Below, piece after piece: positions 1 to 10,458 of a stretch of DNA of 19,095 nucleotides. The position numbers and the translations under genes are program-made. The notes beneath the pieces were generated by a model. The model did not search any database, was not told the DNA's origin, and was given only the letters and a program-made list of their open reading frames with translations. Location of the stretch: positions 1-19,095 of the forward strand of contig JAAMPI010001134.1 of assembly GCA_013054445.1 (NCBI GenBank), given 5' to 3'. Within the stretch, counting starts at the first letter, position 1, and each line of letters opens with the position of its first letter. This stretch comes from Cudoniella acicularis. Its lineage: Eukaryota; Ascomycota; Leotiomycetes; Helotiales; Helotiaceae.

Positions 1-164
1 TTGGGGATGAATGAAGCGCTCCGCTGCTGGCGTTGAGCAATTACCCATTTCATATTAAGTGGAGATAGGCGTAGGCATGAGTACAGGTACAGAAGAGTAT
101 ACAGGCTGGCATAACAGAAAGGCAGAGAAGTAGATAGCCGGAAAGTAGCATAGGGAATAGCGAA
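1..164. other. Left-edge intergenic DNA, nothing recognised
   Basis: No coding pattern, RNA gene or clear regulatory element is visible here. An open frame on the minus strand crosses this stretch, but it consists of repeat-derived sequence from further right plus low-information residues, so I do not call it a gene. Confidence 0.5.
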
Positions 165-640
165 TACACTGTTCCTCCTTTAACATTATAATATCTCACA
201 GTAACAGAGTAATTATTCTTCGGGGTGCTGTGAATTCGAATTTTCATGTGGCATAGACTTGGGACTTGGAAATAGGTCCATGCTCGCAGCTTTTTAATAT
301 CACAATAATATCCCACAGTAACAGAGCGATTATTCTTCAAGTGATGTGAAATTCTATCGTTTGCGGTGTGACCCGGAACCTAGGCCCTAAAAATCTCACA
401 GTAACAGTATTTATTCTTTCAAATGCTGTGAATTACAATTTCTATTGTGGCATAGACCTGGAACCAGGAGGATTCCCACCCCCTTCTTTAAAATCACAAT
501 AATATCTCACAGTAACAGAGTAATTATTCTCCAAAGTGATGTGAAATTCTATCTTCTGCGGTATGAACCTAAACCTGGACCCTAGAAACCTCACAGTAGC
601 AGAGTATTTATTCTTTAAGTTGCTCTTGAAACACAGCCTC
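165..640. repeat. Degenerate two-part (dimeric) higher-order tandem repeat
   Basis: A core close to ATCTCACAGTAACAGAG followed by TTTATTCTT or TAATTATTCTT occurs five times, starting at about 193, 310, 393, 504 and 588. Successive spacings alternate: about 117, 83, 111 and 84 bp. Two unit types therefore alternate. Type A (193, 393, 588) continues with GCTGTGAATT and GTGGCATAGAC, and ends near TTTAA..TCACAATAAT. Type B (310, 504) continues with GTGATGTGAAATTCTATC and GCGGT.TGA. One A+B pair is about 195-200 bp. The last A unit fades after about 640. A partial unit end (CTCCTTTAACATTATAAT) precedes the first core. The minus strand translates into repeated NNYSVTVRYY-like peptides, but only because the DNA repeats. 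I see no terminal inverted repeats or target-site duplication, so its origin is unknown. Confidence 0.75.
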
Positions 641-834
641 TGATTCTCCATCTAAATTAAGGGGTTTTGCAATCATGATAATGCTATTCATTCGTTCGTA
701 CACGCCATATTTTCCATTCCTTCCCGAGATCTCACGGATGAATCCTACAGTACGTGAAATCTTTAAACACCCAACCAAGCAAAGGTATCTTTCTATCTTC
801 TTTCTGATTATTACCACCTGCCACCTACCACCTA

Positions 835-3800
835 CTACACCCCAAAATCCATCCTTAACGCAATCGTCGGTTCTTTCCCTTCCCCATCTCCAGTATCAAC
901 CTTCGGTCCTGACCCTGCTTTCCTCCCCGCCAGAATAACACTCTCCATAAATCCCTTCTGCGCCTCACTCATGCTTCCAACCACAGCCCGGAACGCACTC
1001 TGATCACTAGCTGCCAACTCAAGTAACCTGGCGCTCGTTTCGTGGTACATTGCATCTCCTTCGGAGTTTGCGCGCGAGAGGAGCGTAGGCATGACTACTG
1101 ACATAGCGACTGCTTTTTGAGGTCCCGCAACTGTGGTTACGAAGGTGGTGAGAGCGTGGGAGACGAGGGCGCGGGCGTTTTCGGGGTCTTCGGTTGTAGT
1201 TGTTGTGGTGAAGGTTATTAGGCGCGGAAGGAGGTAGCGGGATATGCTTTGGTCGGCTGGAGTTTTGGGCGATTGGAGGAGGAGCGTGCGGATGCAGTTG
1301 CTTGCTACTTTTGCTGTCTGTTGGGGAGTTAGTAAGTGGAAATAATTAAGGGGTGAGAAGGAGCCTTACCATGCGGTCACTCAGGCAGTCGATGACTTCT
1401 TCGAGGAAGCGGGCGACGAGTGGCTCACTGGCAGACATGTAGTTTTTGCCGCTGGTGAGAAGAAGGGTGGATGCTAGGAGGGTATTCTTGACACATGGAA
1501 GTGATGCCTCGGTTTCTCGTTTCTGGGCATTGAGGTAGATGGACAAGAAGCGTTTGAGACAACCCTGAACTTGAGTGAGATTTGTGTCTTGTGTTTCTCG
1601 TTTGCTCTTCCGTAAGCTAGATATACTAGTGATGAAGCGTTTTAGTATGGGAAGAGATTGGGGTACAACAACAGCTTGACAGCTTGCTGTCCCTAAGATA
1701 GTGGCAAATATATGGATTATGCAAGCGTGAAGGTCGGTCCTAATAATTGAAGGAAATACCTCTGCAGCATCAACGAGAGCATTCAAGGACACCCGAACGA
1801 GTGCAACGGCCTCATCCGTCATCTGGTGGCGAGCGGGCTGACGTGCCTCAATGAGATTTGGCAGTAGTCCAGCAAGGACGAGAACGATAATGCGAGTGAG
1901 CTCAAATAATTGCTCAATATCTTCGGATAAATCGCCATTTTCAGTCTCGGATCCTTTCGTGGCAGATGGATGTGAAATGCATAAACCCCGTGCGATTTGT
2001 ACGATCACACCTTGAACATCTAATCCTTCCGTAAGAACAAGCCGATCAAGGAGGTCCATAGTTTCGGAGAATATCGCCTCGCGATAAATGGCATGACCAG
2101 AAACACTAGGGTGTAGTATCTTTTTTAATGCTTGTAAAATTTCCAGAGTTTGTTCCTTTGATGCAAGAGCGTCGCTACCAGGACGGGCTACAAGAGCCTC
2201 GAAAGCGATTCCAAAAAGCACAAAAAAGAAGGCCACTGGCTCATCACGATAATTAATGTCGTTGCCCGTTGAATGGCCGTTGGTAGTTGGGGTTCCTGTC
2301 TCCTTGCCATCGAGAGCATCAAAGACGAACTCGCTGTCCTGCTCAATCAGACTTGCAATAGCATCAACCAACTTAAGCCAAGAATCTTGGTAGAATCTCA
2401 ACAAAGTTTCGCGGTTCAAAGCAGAGTAGATGGTATCGAGACTTCCAGACAGGGACGGTGGGCCCAAACTCATCGAAATGTCAGGCTCGAACCTCAGCCG
2501 GGCAAATTCTCGCAAAGATGAAAGCCACAATGGTGTCAATATTCCAATGTATGGTTTCAGCACATCTACCAAATATTGCTGTTCTGTGCTTGCGACCTGG
2601 AGTTCTGCCCAAGCTGAGAAGACGGCCATTTTTACCATAACTTGTGCATTCGAGCTCAGACCTTTCAAGTCTCCTATGGCTGCAACATCGGATTCGGTAG
2701 AAAAGTTTTCCAATGCGGTTACAAGGGTCTTGAGGATACGCCCCATACGATCAACGTCTGTCACGATTCCAGTTGCAATGAATGCTGCACAAACGTTAAC
2801 AGCCTCTGACGCCAAGGCTGGAGAAGAATCTGATGCGAATGCTGGCGTAAGAGCTGAACTAATTTGTGCTTGGTACTGCTCAAGTAGTGGTGCTTCTGCG
2901 AAATCAGGATCGGGGGTCTTGCCAAACATTTTCAAGATGAAGTCGATAATCTTCAAACCCCAGACGCGTAGTTCAACCACATTAGATGTCGAGGCAGAGA
3001 AAGCCATTCGAATGACATCTGCAACCTTCTTCTGCAGCGCCATTTCTGCAGGCGTTGGTGCATCTGGAGAGACAGCTTTTCCAACAAGAACAAACATCTC
3101 CCCTAGACAGCTCATTGCAAATGTGCGAACCTGCCATCTCAATGGCTCTTGACCCGAACCTCTTGCAGATGTGCCATCGTCCTTAGCTGTGCCAGAAGCT
3201 GCAGCAAAACCTGCCACTTCCTCATCCTGAAGGTCAGGCATTGTGCTGACTTTTGCGGAAGCGGCTACCGAATCTTCAGTTTTAGCTCTTGTCATTGTCA
3301 ACACGCTCTGGCATCTCTGCAGCCAGCGCGATGTCTCTGACAAACAGGATTGCTGCAACCAATTCTTTATCACATTTTTAATTCCCTCATGCGTAGGGTC
3401 AGAGTCGAGAGCAAGCCATAATTGATCTTCGAATCCAGCTTCGGCAACTTTCACCACATCTTCCGAATTCCGCTTCATCAAATTGTACAGGCCGTCGATT
3501 GCGATATCTCTGAGCTCTGGATATGGTGAGTTGAGCTCTTTCTGTAAGAGCACAACATAATCTATAAATACCATATGACCAGGGGCGTACAGCGCGAGAT
3601 GTTCAAGACACCGTAAACTACCAGCGAGGACATGCGTGTTTTCCTCAGCTTGAAATTGCCCAACAAGAGTCAAGATCAATTCTCGAGCTTTAGTCAGATC
3701 TTGGAGATCGGGTCCCAACACATTAACCATGGAATCAACGCATCGCGCAATGACAGCCGTAGTCGATAATTCTAACTCGAGATTTGAAGTTGGCGCTGAT

Positions 3801-6800
3801 GAAATGTCCTCGTTGTGAGTGTCTCCAACGTACATTTGGGCAATTATACCCAAAGTGCTAGACACGAAGCCTGAGAAAGTCAAGCCTGCTGAATCTGAAA
3901 CCCTAGTTAGGGCCTCCAGAGCCCAGAAATGCACAATGGGGTGAGGATCCTGACAGAGTGACATTAAGACGCCAACAATTGTTTTCAAGTGAAAACCAGC
4001 TGCCATACCACCAACTTGCGAGTGGATGCATCCGAGTGCCATTGCACACCCAGCTCTGGCGCTGGGTTCGCGATTGGCAACGATTGTGTCAATGAGGTAT
4101 TTGACCTCCTGATTTGTGTAGGCATTACCTGAGCTATTGCACAGTCTAGCAAGAGCTTCGTAACCGATATTTCGGACATACTGGTCATGATGGATCACGA
4201 ACGTTCGAATCATTTCTTGCATGAGTTTCTCCACGGCTGGATTTGCAACATCTCCAGCTGGCGATTGTGTTTCCTTCACGGCAACCTTTAACGTGGAGAA
4301 CAATGCAACAGCGATATTGATATTCATTGCCGCTTTCCGACCCGGATCTCTTTGCAGTGACCCCGCTGACATGAAAGTCGTAATCTGTTCCAGTATACTC
4401 TCTTGAATTTTTGCCGGAGTGAGCGGGAAAGCAATGGCAAACAGTTTGATCGCTATATTGACAACCTCAGTAGCAGGTGGATCTGAAAGGGCGTCGAAGC
4501 CATCCAAATCACCCAGGTACAATGACAACGAGTCGTGTTCTAGAGAACTGCAGATAGGTGAAAGGAGGACTCTCGAGATCGCGGCATCGGAACCTCTCTC
4601 CTCCATCCATTCGTCCAGCGATTCGTTCTCTTGCTCACCAGGGAGACGTTTGACCTTGAAGCCGCGGACTAGTCCAGTCACGCCAAACCCGGAATTATCA
4701 CCCACATCCCAGATATTCTCGAAAGTCGAAACAGAGTTTGCTATCGAAGCGCTCAATGAACTTGGGCTATAGTTATCCGGATCTGCGAAAAAGAAGACCG
4801 CTAAGGTGAGCAGATTTGATTGGAGCAATGCCTCGCTCCCGCCCGCGGGACTTAGATTAACGAGCTTGGTGTAGCATTGGAGTACACGTCGCTGAACCAT
4901 GAGATCTAAGTCACGTAATTGTAGGGCTGGAGTAAGTCGTTGAGTGTTGTCTTCGGTTATCTTCTTCGACGGAAGAGTTCTCAGAAACATAGATGTATTG
5001 TGAAGCATGGCCGCAATACGTTTCGAAACATCCACCGTCAACAGCCTGCTATTAAATTGGAGAAAGGCGAGTATCGACCCCAAAGCACACTCTCTGACAT
5101 GAGCAAGGAATGAAGCTTCGAGGTAACTTCTTTGTGTAGTATTATCTTTTGCAAGTGGCTTTGGGAGGGCATTTTTCCATAGAAGCAAAAGTTGAGAGAG
5201 ATGGATTTTGACAAAATTGGGCCCCAAAGACATGAGTCCACCTATCAAAATCCATGCGACTTGGATTTGGGTACTGGAAATTCGCAATTCTGACTTGCTG
5301 CTGGATTTCAGCAAACCTGTCGCGAGAGACAGAACGCGACTATTGACGTCCACAGAGCCATACAGCGGCTGAAGAGGTGCTGTGCTAATCATGGCAGAAA
5401 GGCCATTTGCATAGCCAATACATCTCCGGGGAGAGTTTCGTCCCCCGGAGAGGAGATTGAGCTCTCGGTTGACGCTGTTCATACATATAGTGAGGCAAGG
5501 CAAAAGTTGCTGAGGACATGCCAACGCAAATGTGCGTAGGCAATAGGACGTATAAATCTGGACCGAATAGCTTGGATGTTGAAGGACTTGTAATAATGCA
5601 TCGCGGCAAGAATCAGCAAAAACGTTGGAGGCTGATCCGAGCGTTCTCATCAGTGATGCAAGAGCACTCAAGACAGCAACGAGAGCATATTTCGACGGTT
5701 CCGCGCGCTCCTTAATGACTTGAGGATAATTTTTTAGAACATCATTAATCAAAGCCTTCGCGGCATCCACCTGGCCAGCTTCACCAAGGATTGTCTGTCC
5801 AATAACGTCTTCCAGAATAATCTGAATAAATCTTCGGGTTGTCAATAGTCGATATCTGTTATTGGTGATATTGGCATGACTTAAAACATCAACTGTGAGG
5901 TGATCCACGATGCTCATGTACATTGTCTCAACAGTCCTCTCGCTCATGCTCTTGAAAATTCTGCTGTAGCAAACAGCAATGCCAGCTCTTGCTCTGTTAC
6001 TAGTAGACAGTTTGACGTAAAACGTCGATAATTGTCTGAGCATATCGTGGACGGAGAAAACAAGAATTTGACTTTTTTTCGGCCCAGGACTTTCAGGCCT
6101 TTGGATTTCTTCATCATCCGCCCCTACCATCATGGACTGACGTTTTGTGTTGGATCTTTTTGGCTTTTTGATTTTGGGAAGATCATTCTCCTGTACTGGA
6201 TTTTCCGAAAAGTTCTTGACTAGAGCTTCTGCAAGACAATCAGCTGCCGCTTGCCGTACTACCGAACTCGAAGAGTCAATAGTCTTCCAAATGGATGATT
6301 TGAGGTTGTCGAAATCGTTTTGGTTATCGAAATAGTGTGTATGCTTTGAAAACATCTTTAAACACCAACATGTTGATATTTGAACCAAGGCAGACTTGTC
6401 ACCAGTGGCATAATTCCTTGCTTGCTTCCATGCATCTCTTGTGATGGCTTCATCCATACTGCCTCGCACCATTCCAGCAATCTTGCCCAAGGCCTTAAAT
6501 ATAGCCCCTCTTAATCCTGCATTGTTTTGGGCATACTTCAAGAGCTTTATAAGTGCAGAACAAGCAAGTGGGTGAAGTCCAATAGCGCTATCTCCTGCAG
6601 CCGCAAAGGCATCTCCCAGACAGTAGACGGCCGCATGCTTGGTCCTTAGATCCGCATCTCCTTTGGCTTTCCCACTACTAACAATGCCGACAAGTTCGTT
6701 GATGGATTCAAATAATAACTTTCTGTCCCCCTTTCCAAATATATGTGCGAAACATCTCCCTAGGTTATTGCGAATTACTCGAGTCGGTGGAGGGGCTGCG

Positions 6801-7045
6801 AGATTGAGGATCTGCATGAGCTCCCTCTTGAGATATAACTGCTGCGCCGTGCAGTCATCTGGTTCCAGGCCTTCGACATGTTTAGTGAGTGTCGAAACGA
6901 AGTTTAGAAGGTATAGGTCTTGTTGTTCGGAAGGGAGGGATTGGAGCTTCTTGACGTCGAGTTCTGGAGTAGGGGATGGCTCGGCGCGAGAGTTTGGAAC
7001 TTCACTTGAGCTATTCGCAGAGCTCTGAAGGTGTGTTGATGACAT
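835..7045 (-). CDS. LAA1: LAA1/HEATR5-like AP-1 accessory HEAT-repeat protein (2 exons)
   Basis: This encodes a predicted 2052-residue alpha-solenoid, close to the length of yeast Laa1 and human HEATR5 (about 2000-2070). Family members act at the trans-Golgi network and endosomes, helping recruit the clathrin adaptor AP-1. Exon 1 is 7045-1370 (1892 codons). The intron is 1369-1318 (52 bp, GTAAGG..CAACAG, branch-like TTACTAAC). Exon 2 is 1317-835 (160 codons plus stop). Splicing removes an in-frame stop and joins DCLSDRM to TAKVASNC in phase 0. The N-terminus has the family-typical stretch around NNLGRCFAHIFGKGD (residues about 93-107). Leu/Ala-rich helical repeats run throughout. A basic/acidic linker near residues 292-326 is probably disordered. 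I start at ATG 7045. The frame is open slightly further, to GTG 7051, but has no upstream ATG before a stop. The gene is head-to-head with TACO1 across 210 bp. Identification rests on overall architecture and motifs recalled from memory. Confidence 0.9.
1318..1369 (-). other. LAA1 spliceosomal intron (52 bp)
   Basis: On the minus strand it has donor GTAAGG, branch-like TTACTAAC and acceptor CAACAG. Retention would end the protein after ten extra codons, whereas removal joins two open frames in phase 0. A second AG four bases downstream would run directly into TAG, so 1318 is the supported acceptor. Confidence 0.9.
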
Positions 7046-7255
7046 TGACACGTCGTTATAGGGGTTTGGAGAGGACGTGTGAATTATTTAAGTGACAGAT
7101 TGCTGGTTAGACATGAGCAATGAGTTGATCTTCGGTACCCCAGATGCTCCAATTGTCTGGGGGAACCTCGGCAAAATTATTTTCAGGGCGATGGAACTTG
7201 CAACTTCAAAATTCCGGTACCTTATTGTTTTCGATAGGTTCTCAAATTCCTCAAG
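7046..7255. promoter_or_regulatory. Divergent LAA1/TACO1 promoter region with out-of-frame upstream ATGs
   Basis: This 210-bp gap lies between two head-to-head start codons and must hold both core promoters. No clear TATA box is visible. On the + strand, ATGs at 7113 and 7191 share one frame that runs to 7307, overlapping the TACO1 start at 7256 in a different frame. A third ATG at 7120 gives a two-codon reading frame. Whether they lie in the mRNA depends on the unknown transcription start. Confidence 0.5.
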
Positions 7256-8254
7256 ATGGCCGCATTTCCTAGGGGTCTACGATCGTATGCGGCACGGAGT
7301 GAATTGATGTGCCAAAGATGTCTTCAATTTTCTACCACATCCGCAGTTCAATCAGGCCACAATCGATGGTCGAAGATCAAGCACGACAAAGGTAGCGCAG
7401 ACATGAAAAGGAGTAAAGGAAATGGTTTATTATCTCTAGAGATTGCTTTCGTTTCCAAAAGTTAGTTGTTGAATGTTCTGTTCTTGAAATAGTCACTGAC
7501 AAAATATGCAGTGGGTGGACCGGATCCAAATCTCAACTCGAGACTTGCGCTCGTTCTAGAAAAAGCGAAGAAAGGTACATGACCGGGTATAATCCCTTCC
7601 TCGACGGAAAATACAGCTGGCTTACAACGAATAGCTGGGGTTCCGAAAGCATTGATGGAAGCAGCAATTGCGCGTGGACAAGGACGATCTTCAACTGGAG
7701 CCGCTCTGGAATATATCATGTTGGAATCGGTTATGCCCAAAAAGAATTCGAACATTGCTGTGATCATCGAAGCCGAAACGGACAATTCCAAACGTACACT
7801 GGGGGAGTTGAGACTTATAGTCAAAGAGAGTGATGGAGTGGTGGGCCCAACGACTTACTTGTTCCAGAAGAAAGGAAGAGTTGTGTTTGAGAAGGATGAG
7901 AGAAACCTTGGAGTTGACGAAGTGCTGGAAGACGCCATAGAAGCTGGAGCTGAAGATGTTGAAGTGGATGAAGATGGGGCGATTGTCTTGTGGACAGAGC
8001 CCAGTAAAACAACATCTGCCGGTGAAGCCTTGCAGAAGAGCTTAGGATTGAAGGTGCAAACCTCGGACATTATCTGGGATCCGAACGAAGATACAAAGGT
8101 GCCACTGGATGACGCTGAGGTGGTACAAGAATTAACAGAATTCCTTGATCTCGTGAGGGAGAATCAGAATGTCCAAGGTGTATATGCCAATGTTGCACAA
8201 GGGACCTTGAGCGAAGAGGCGTGGGAAGACTTTCAAAGCAGGCTTGACTCATAG
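7256..8254 (+). CDS. TACO1: Mitochondrial TACO1/YebC-family translational activator (3 exons)
   Basis: This encodes a predicted 295-residue YebC/TACO1 protein. In mitochondria this family supports translation, notably of COX1 (human TACO1; yeast homologue Dpc29). Exons are 7256-7460, 7512-7574 and 7635-8254. Introns are 7461-7511 (51 bp, GTTAGT..GCAG, CTGAC branch) and 7575-7634 (60 bp, GTACAT..ATAG). The first about 33 residues are basic and Ser/Ala-rich with few acids, as in a mitochondrial presequence. The family signature GHNRWSKIKHDK begins at residue 34. Across the splices the protein reads VSKMGGPDPNLNSRL and then AKKAGVPKALMEAAIARGQG, giving the loop length expected for YebC. The acidic C-terminal lobe (residues about 150-260) is also typical. 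The start ATG has good context (CAAGATGG). The gene is tail-to-tail with PET100. Exact role in this organism is inferred. Confidence 0.92.
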
Positions 8255-8555
8255 ATGGAACGTTTAGATGATGATACATAGGGTATTTAGATGTACACTA
8301 AAGTGTAATTGTACAACAATAGCGGAAAATAGTCCCGACTCCATCTTTTCAGCTAGCTCGAAGTTATGCTAATTCCCAACTCCTTCAATGCAGAACGCCT
8401 GTTGTCTTCAAATATCCTCATTTTAATTTCATCACCCCGATCCATGTCTGCGCGAGAGGCCATTCCAACATCATCACCCAAACCAAAAGAGCGCTTCTTC
8501 CATGCACCAGCAATTGCATCCTCAATTTGCACGTTTCCATGCCATTTCCACGCGC
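8255..8555. other. Convergent 3' intergenic region between TACO1 and PET100
   Basis: This 301-bp gap should carry both 3' UTRs and polyadenylation signals. A small hairpin-capable sequence, ACACT-AA-AGTGT, lies at 8295-8306. A minus-strand open frame of about 68 codons (8353-8559) begins with GTG, overlaps the PET100 stop and resembles nothing I recognise, so it is not called. Confidence 0.5.
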
Positions 8556-8931
8556 TCACGAACTCCCCTCCCCACTACCACCACCACTCTTCCCCTGATT
8601 CTCACCCAACCTCTTCTCCCTCAAAAACAGTCTCCTCTCCCTCAATCGCTCCAACTCGCTCTTGATCTCCTCTCTCTCAAACGGTATGCGATGCGTCTGC
8701 TCAGGTTTAGGCCAGAAATCAGGGACCGAGAAGCGCTTGTCGAGGTTCGTGCCGTAGTAATACATTATGGCTATGGGGAACATGATGTACATGCCGAACT
8801 GCAGGTTATATGTCAGCTAACTTGATGCTAAAGAGAGGATTGCGCGCAATAGAGGGGCAAGAGTTGATTCGGATAGGAGGGAAGCGTGGGGAGATGCGTA
8901 CTTTGAAAACTTCCAGATTGGGACCTCCCAT
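8556..8931 (-). CDS. PET100: PET100-like cytochrome c oxidase assembly protein (2 exons)
   Basis: This encodes a predicted 90-residue mitochondrial inner-membrane protein that chaperones complex IV assembly. Exon 1 (8931-8902) encodes only MGGPNLEVFK. The intron is 8901-8799 (103 bp, GTACGC..CTGCAG, with CTGAC about 17 nt before the acceptor). Exon 2 (8798-8556) begins FGMYIMFPIAIMYYYGTNL. Spliced, this gives the characteristic Pet100 N-terminus, a single membrane segment at residues about 12-27. Next come a short conserved RFSVPDFWPKPEQT stretch and a charged Glu/Arg helix (about 45-75). The tail is Gly/Ser-rich. Length matches the small fungal members. It is tail-to-tail with TACO1, another complex IV biogenesis gene, and head-to-head with ECI1. 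An in-frame ATG further upstream (9084) is unlikely, because the family begins at MGGPN-like sequence. Confidence 0.9.
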
Positions 8932-9283
8932 CTTGAATATTGACGAGGAGGATCCAGTGGAAAGAAGTACCTTGAATTGAGAATCGTGGAACTGTTTGTT
9001 CCAACTCGTGAGCCCCTTTGTGCAACATTGAATTTCAGAAGTCGACCGATACATTTTAATAGTCACGTGTAAAGCCACTAACAAGATCCCTGTATGAGCT
9101 TAATTCGAGCCGAGGCATTATCGGTTCTTCAACGCTCAATAATCGACCAAGGGGGGTTTCCCACGATTTGAAAGCTTCATGCACTCCACAATTCTGATAA
9201 CATAGAACGAGCACAGCTTCTTGATATACCTAAGTATTCAAATCCTGTATCACTTGGGTTTGAAGCAGAAAACGCGAAAGAAA
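8932..9283. promoter_or_regulatory. Divergent PET100/ECI1 promoter with CCGAGG and CACGTG elements
   Basis: This 352-bp gap separates two head-to-head starts. A CCGAGG hexamer lies at 9110-9115, about 170 bp upstream of the ECI1 ATG. This is the core recognised by fungal fatty-acid-response regulators (FarA/FarB, Ctf1 type), which fits a beta-oxidation gene. A palindromic CACGTG E-box lies at 9064-9069. Both are short motifs expected by chance every few kilobases (CCTCGG also occurs elsewhere here, e.g. near 7165), so function is an inference. Confidence 0.4.
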
Positions 9284-10198
9284 ATGGCAGAAGCTGTTAC
9301 AGTCGAGTACAGAGGCAAGATTGCTGTAATCACGATTGACAATGATAAGAAGCTCAACGCGTTAACACAAGATGGCTATTACCAACTTGCGACTTATATG
9401 AGGGAGATTGCTACTCACGATAAGGTCTTTGTTACTGTTCTAACAGGAAAAGGTATGCCTATCTAATTTAAGTAAGAATGGAAAATGGCTAAATTTTCGT
9501 ATTAGGACGATATTTCTCTGCGTAAGTCGAGCTAGACCTATGAAACTTTGGCAAAAATACTGACAATTGATAGAGGAGCCGATGTGAGCATCAGTAGATC
9601 TCAACCAGAGGGCACAGATTTAGCTAGGCATTGGCTGCGGAATTTCGTCGCCAATAACCTCAATATCACCCAGGCATTCTACACCCACCCAAAAATACTA
9701 GTTGCAGCCTTGAACGGACCAGCAATTGGTCTCTCAGCCGCCCTGATCGCCTTTTCAGACTTCATCTATTGCGTCCCTCACACCTTTCTACTAACTCCGT
9801 TCTCCAGTCTCGGACTCGTGGCTGAGGGAGGTGCTTCTCGCGCCTTCGTTCAAAGATTAGGGATCAGCAAAGCCAATGAAGCTCTCATCATGAGCAAGCG
9901 AATAACATCGGAGGAGTTGTTGCAAGTTGGTTTTGTGAATAAGATTTTTGATTGTGGAAAGGGGGAAGACGACAAGTTCCAGAAGCTGGTCTTTCAGGAG
10001 ATTGATACGAGGCTTGGAGACCATTTAATCGGGGATAGTTTGACCAAGATTAAGGCTCTGATCAGGAAACCAGAGAGGGATATTTTGGATGCACAAAATG
10101 TGGCAGAGGTATTCGGTGGCTTGGAGCGATTTAAGGCTGGTATTCCACAGGAGGAATTTAGGAAGATCGCCAGTGGAGAAAAGAGGCACAAACTGTAA
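9284..10198 (+). CDS. ECI1: Peroxisomal enoyl-CoA isomerase (ECI1-like), 3 exons including a 16-nt microexon
   Basis: This encodes a predicted 269-residue crotonase-fold enzyme, most like delta3,delta2-enoyl-CoA isomerase. That enzyme shifts double bonds so unsaturated fatty acids can enter peroxisomal beta-oxidation. Exons are 9284-9452, 9506-9521 and 9574-10198. Introns are 9453-9505 (GTATGC..TTAG) and 9522-9573 (GTAAGT..GATAG, TACTGAC branch). Spliced, the protein reads LTGKGRYFSAGADVS at residues 53-67, the first oxyanion-hole strand. NGPAIGLSAAL (from N109) is the second oxyanion-hole loop. E146 in LVAEGGAS is at the position of the catalytic Glu of the yeast enzyme. The C-terminus HKL resembles a variant type-1 peroxisomal signal; yeast Eci1 itself ends HRL. 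ATG 9284 is the first in-frame ATG. A different crotonase-family activity remains possible, but the single Glu and the HKL tail favour isomerase. Confidence 0.87.
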
Positions 10199-10458
10199 TG
10201 TATTTTAGACCGGAACTTGAACATAACGCTGATTGGGTTGCATTTATACCTTTTGCGTGGTGTTTCCAGCAGACTAAAAGCATCATCCTAAGCAACCAAA
10301 GTACAGCTTTCTTGTACTTGAATTCCTCTACAATAACACCAGGCGTGATTCTTCGTTGCGGTTCACAGAGTGTGGCCAAAGATCCGCCCACCAAAGCAAA
10401 TCCTATCCCAATGCGCCTTTATATTCCGAAACGCCATGTCGAATATGCAGCACCCAGC
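10199..10458. other. Convergent 3' region between ECI1 and CWC21
   Basis: This 260-bp gap between two gene ends should contain both 3' UTRs. Plus-strand open frames crossing it are antisense to CWC21 further right and show no family features. Confidence 0.5.

Noticed and set aside
50..651. Minus-strand open frames with repeated NNYSVTVRYY-like peptides
   Set aside because: The peptide repetition simply mirrors the DNA repeat. There are no intron-joined continuations, and the frames break at unit boundaries.
2430..3152. 240-codon plus-strand open frame
   Set aside because: It is antisense to the long LAA1 exon, whose protein is clearly family-like. The plus frame has no recognisable domain.
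7046..7051. GTG start for LAA1 at 7051
   Set aside because: Nuclear fungal genes rarely start at GTG, and an ATG lies two codons downstream at 7045.
8353..8559. 68-codon minus-strand frame overlapping the PET100 stop
   Set aside because: It begins at GTG, has no known family features and lies in a convergent 3' region. I considered a frameshifted PET100 C-terminus, but the 90-residue product already matches the family.
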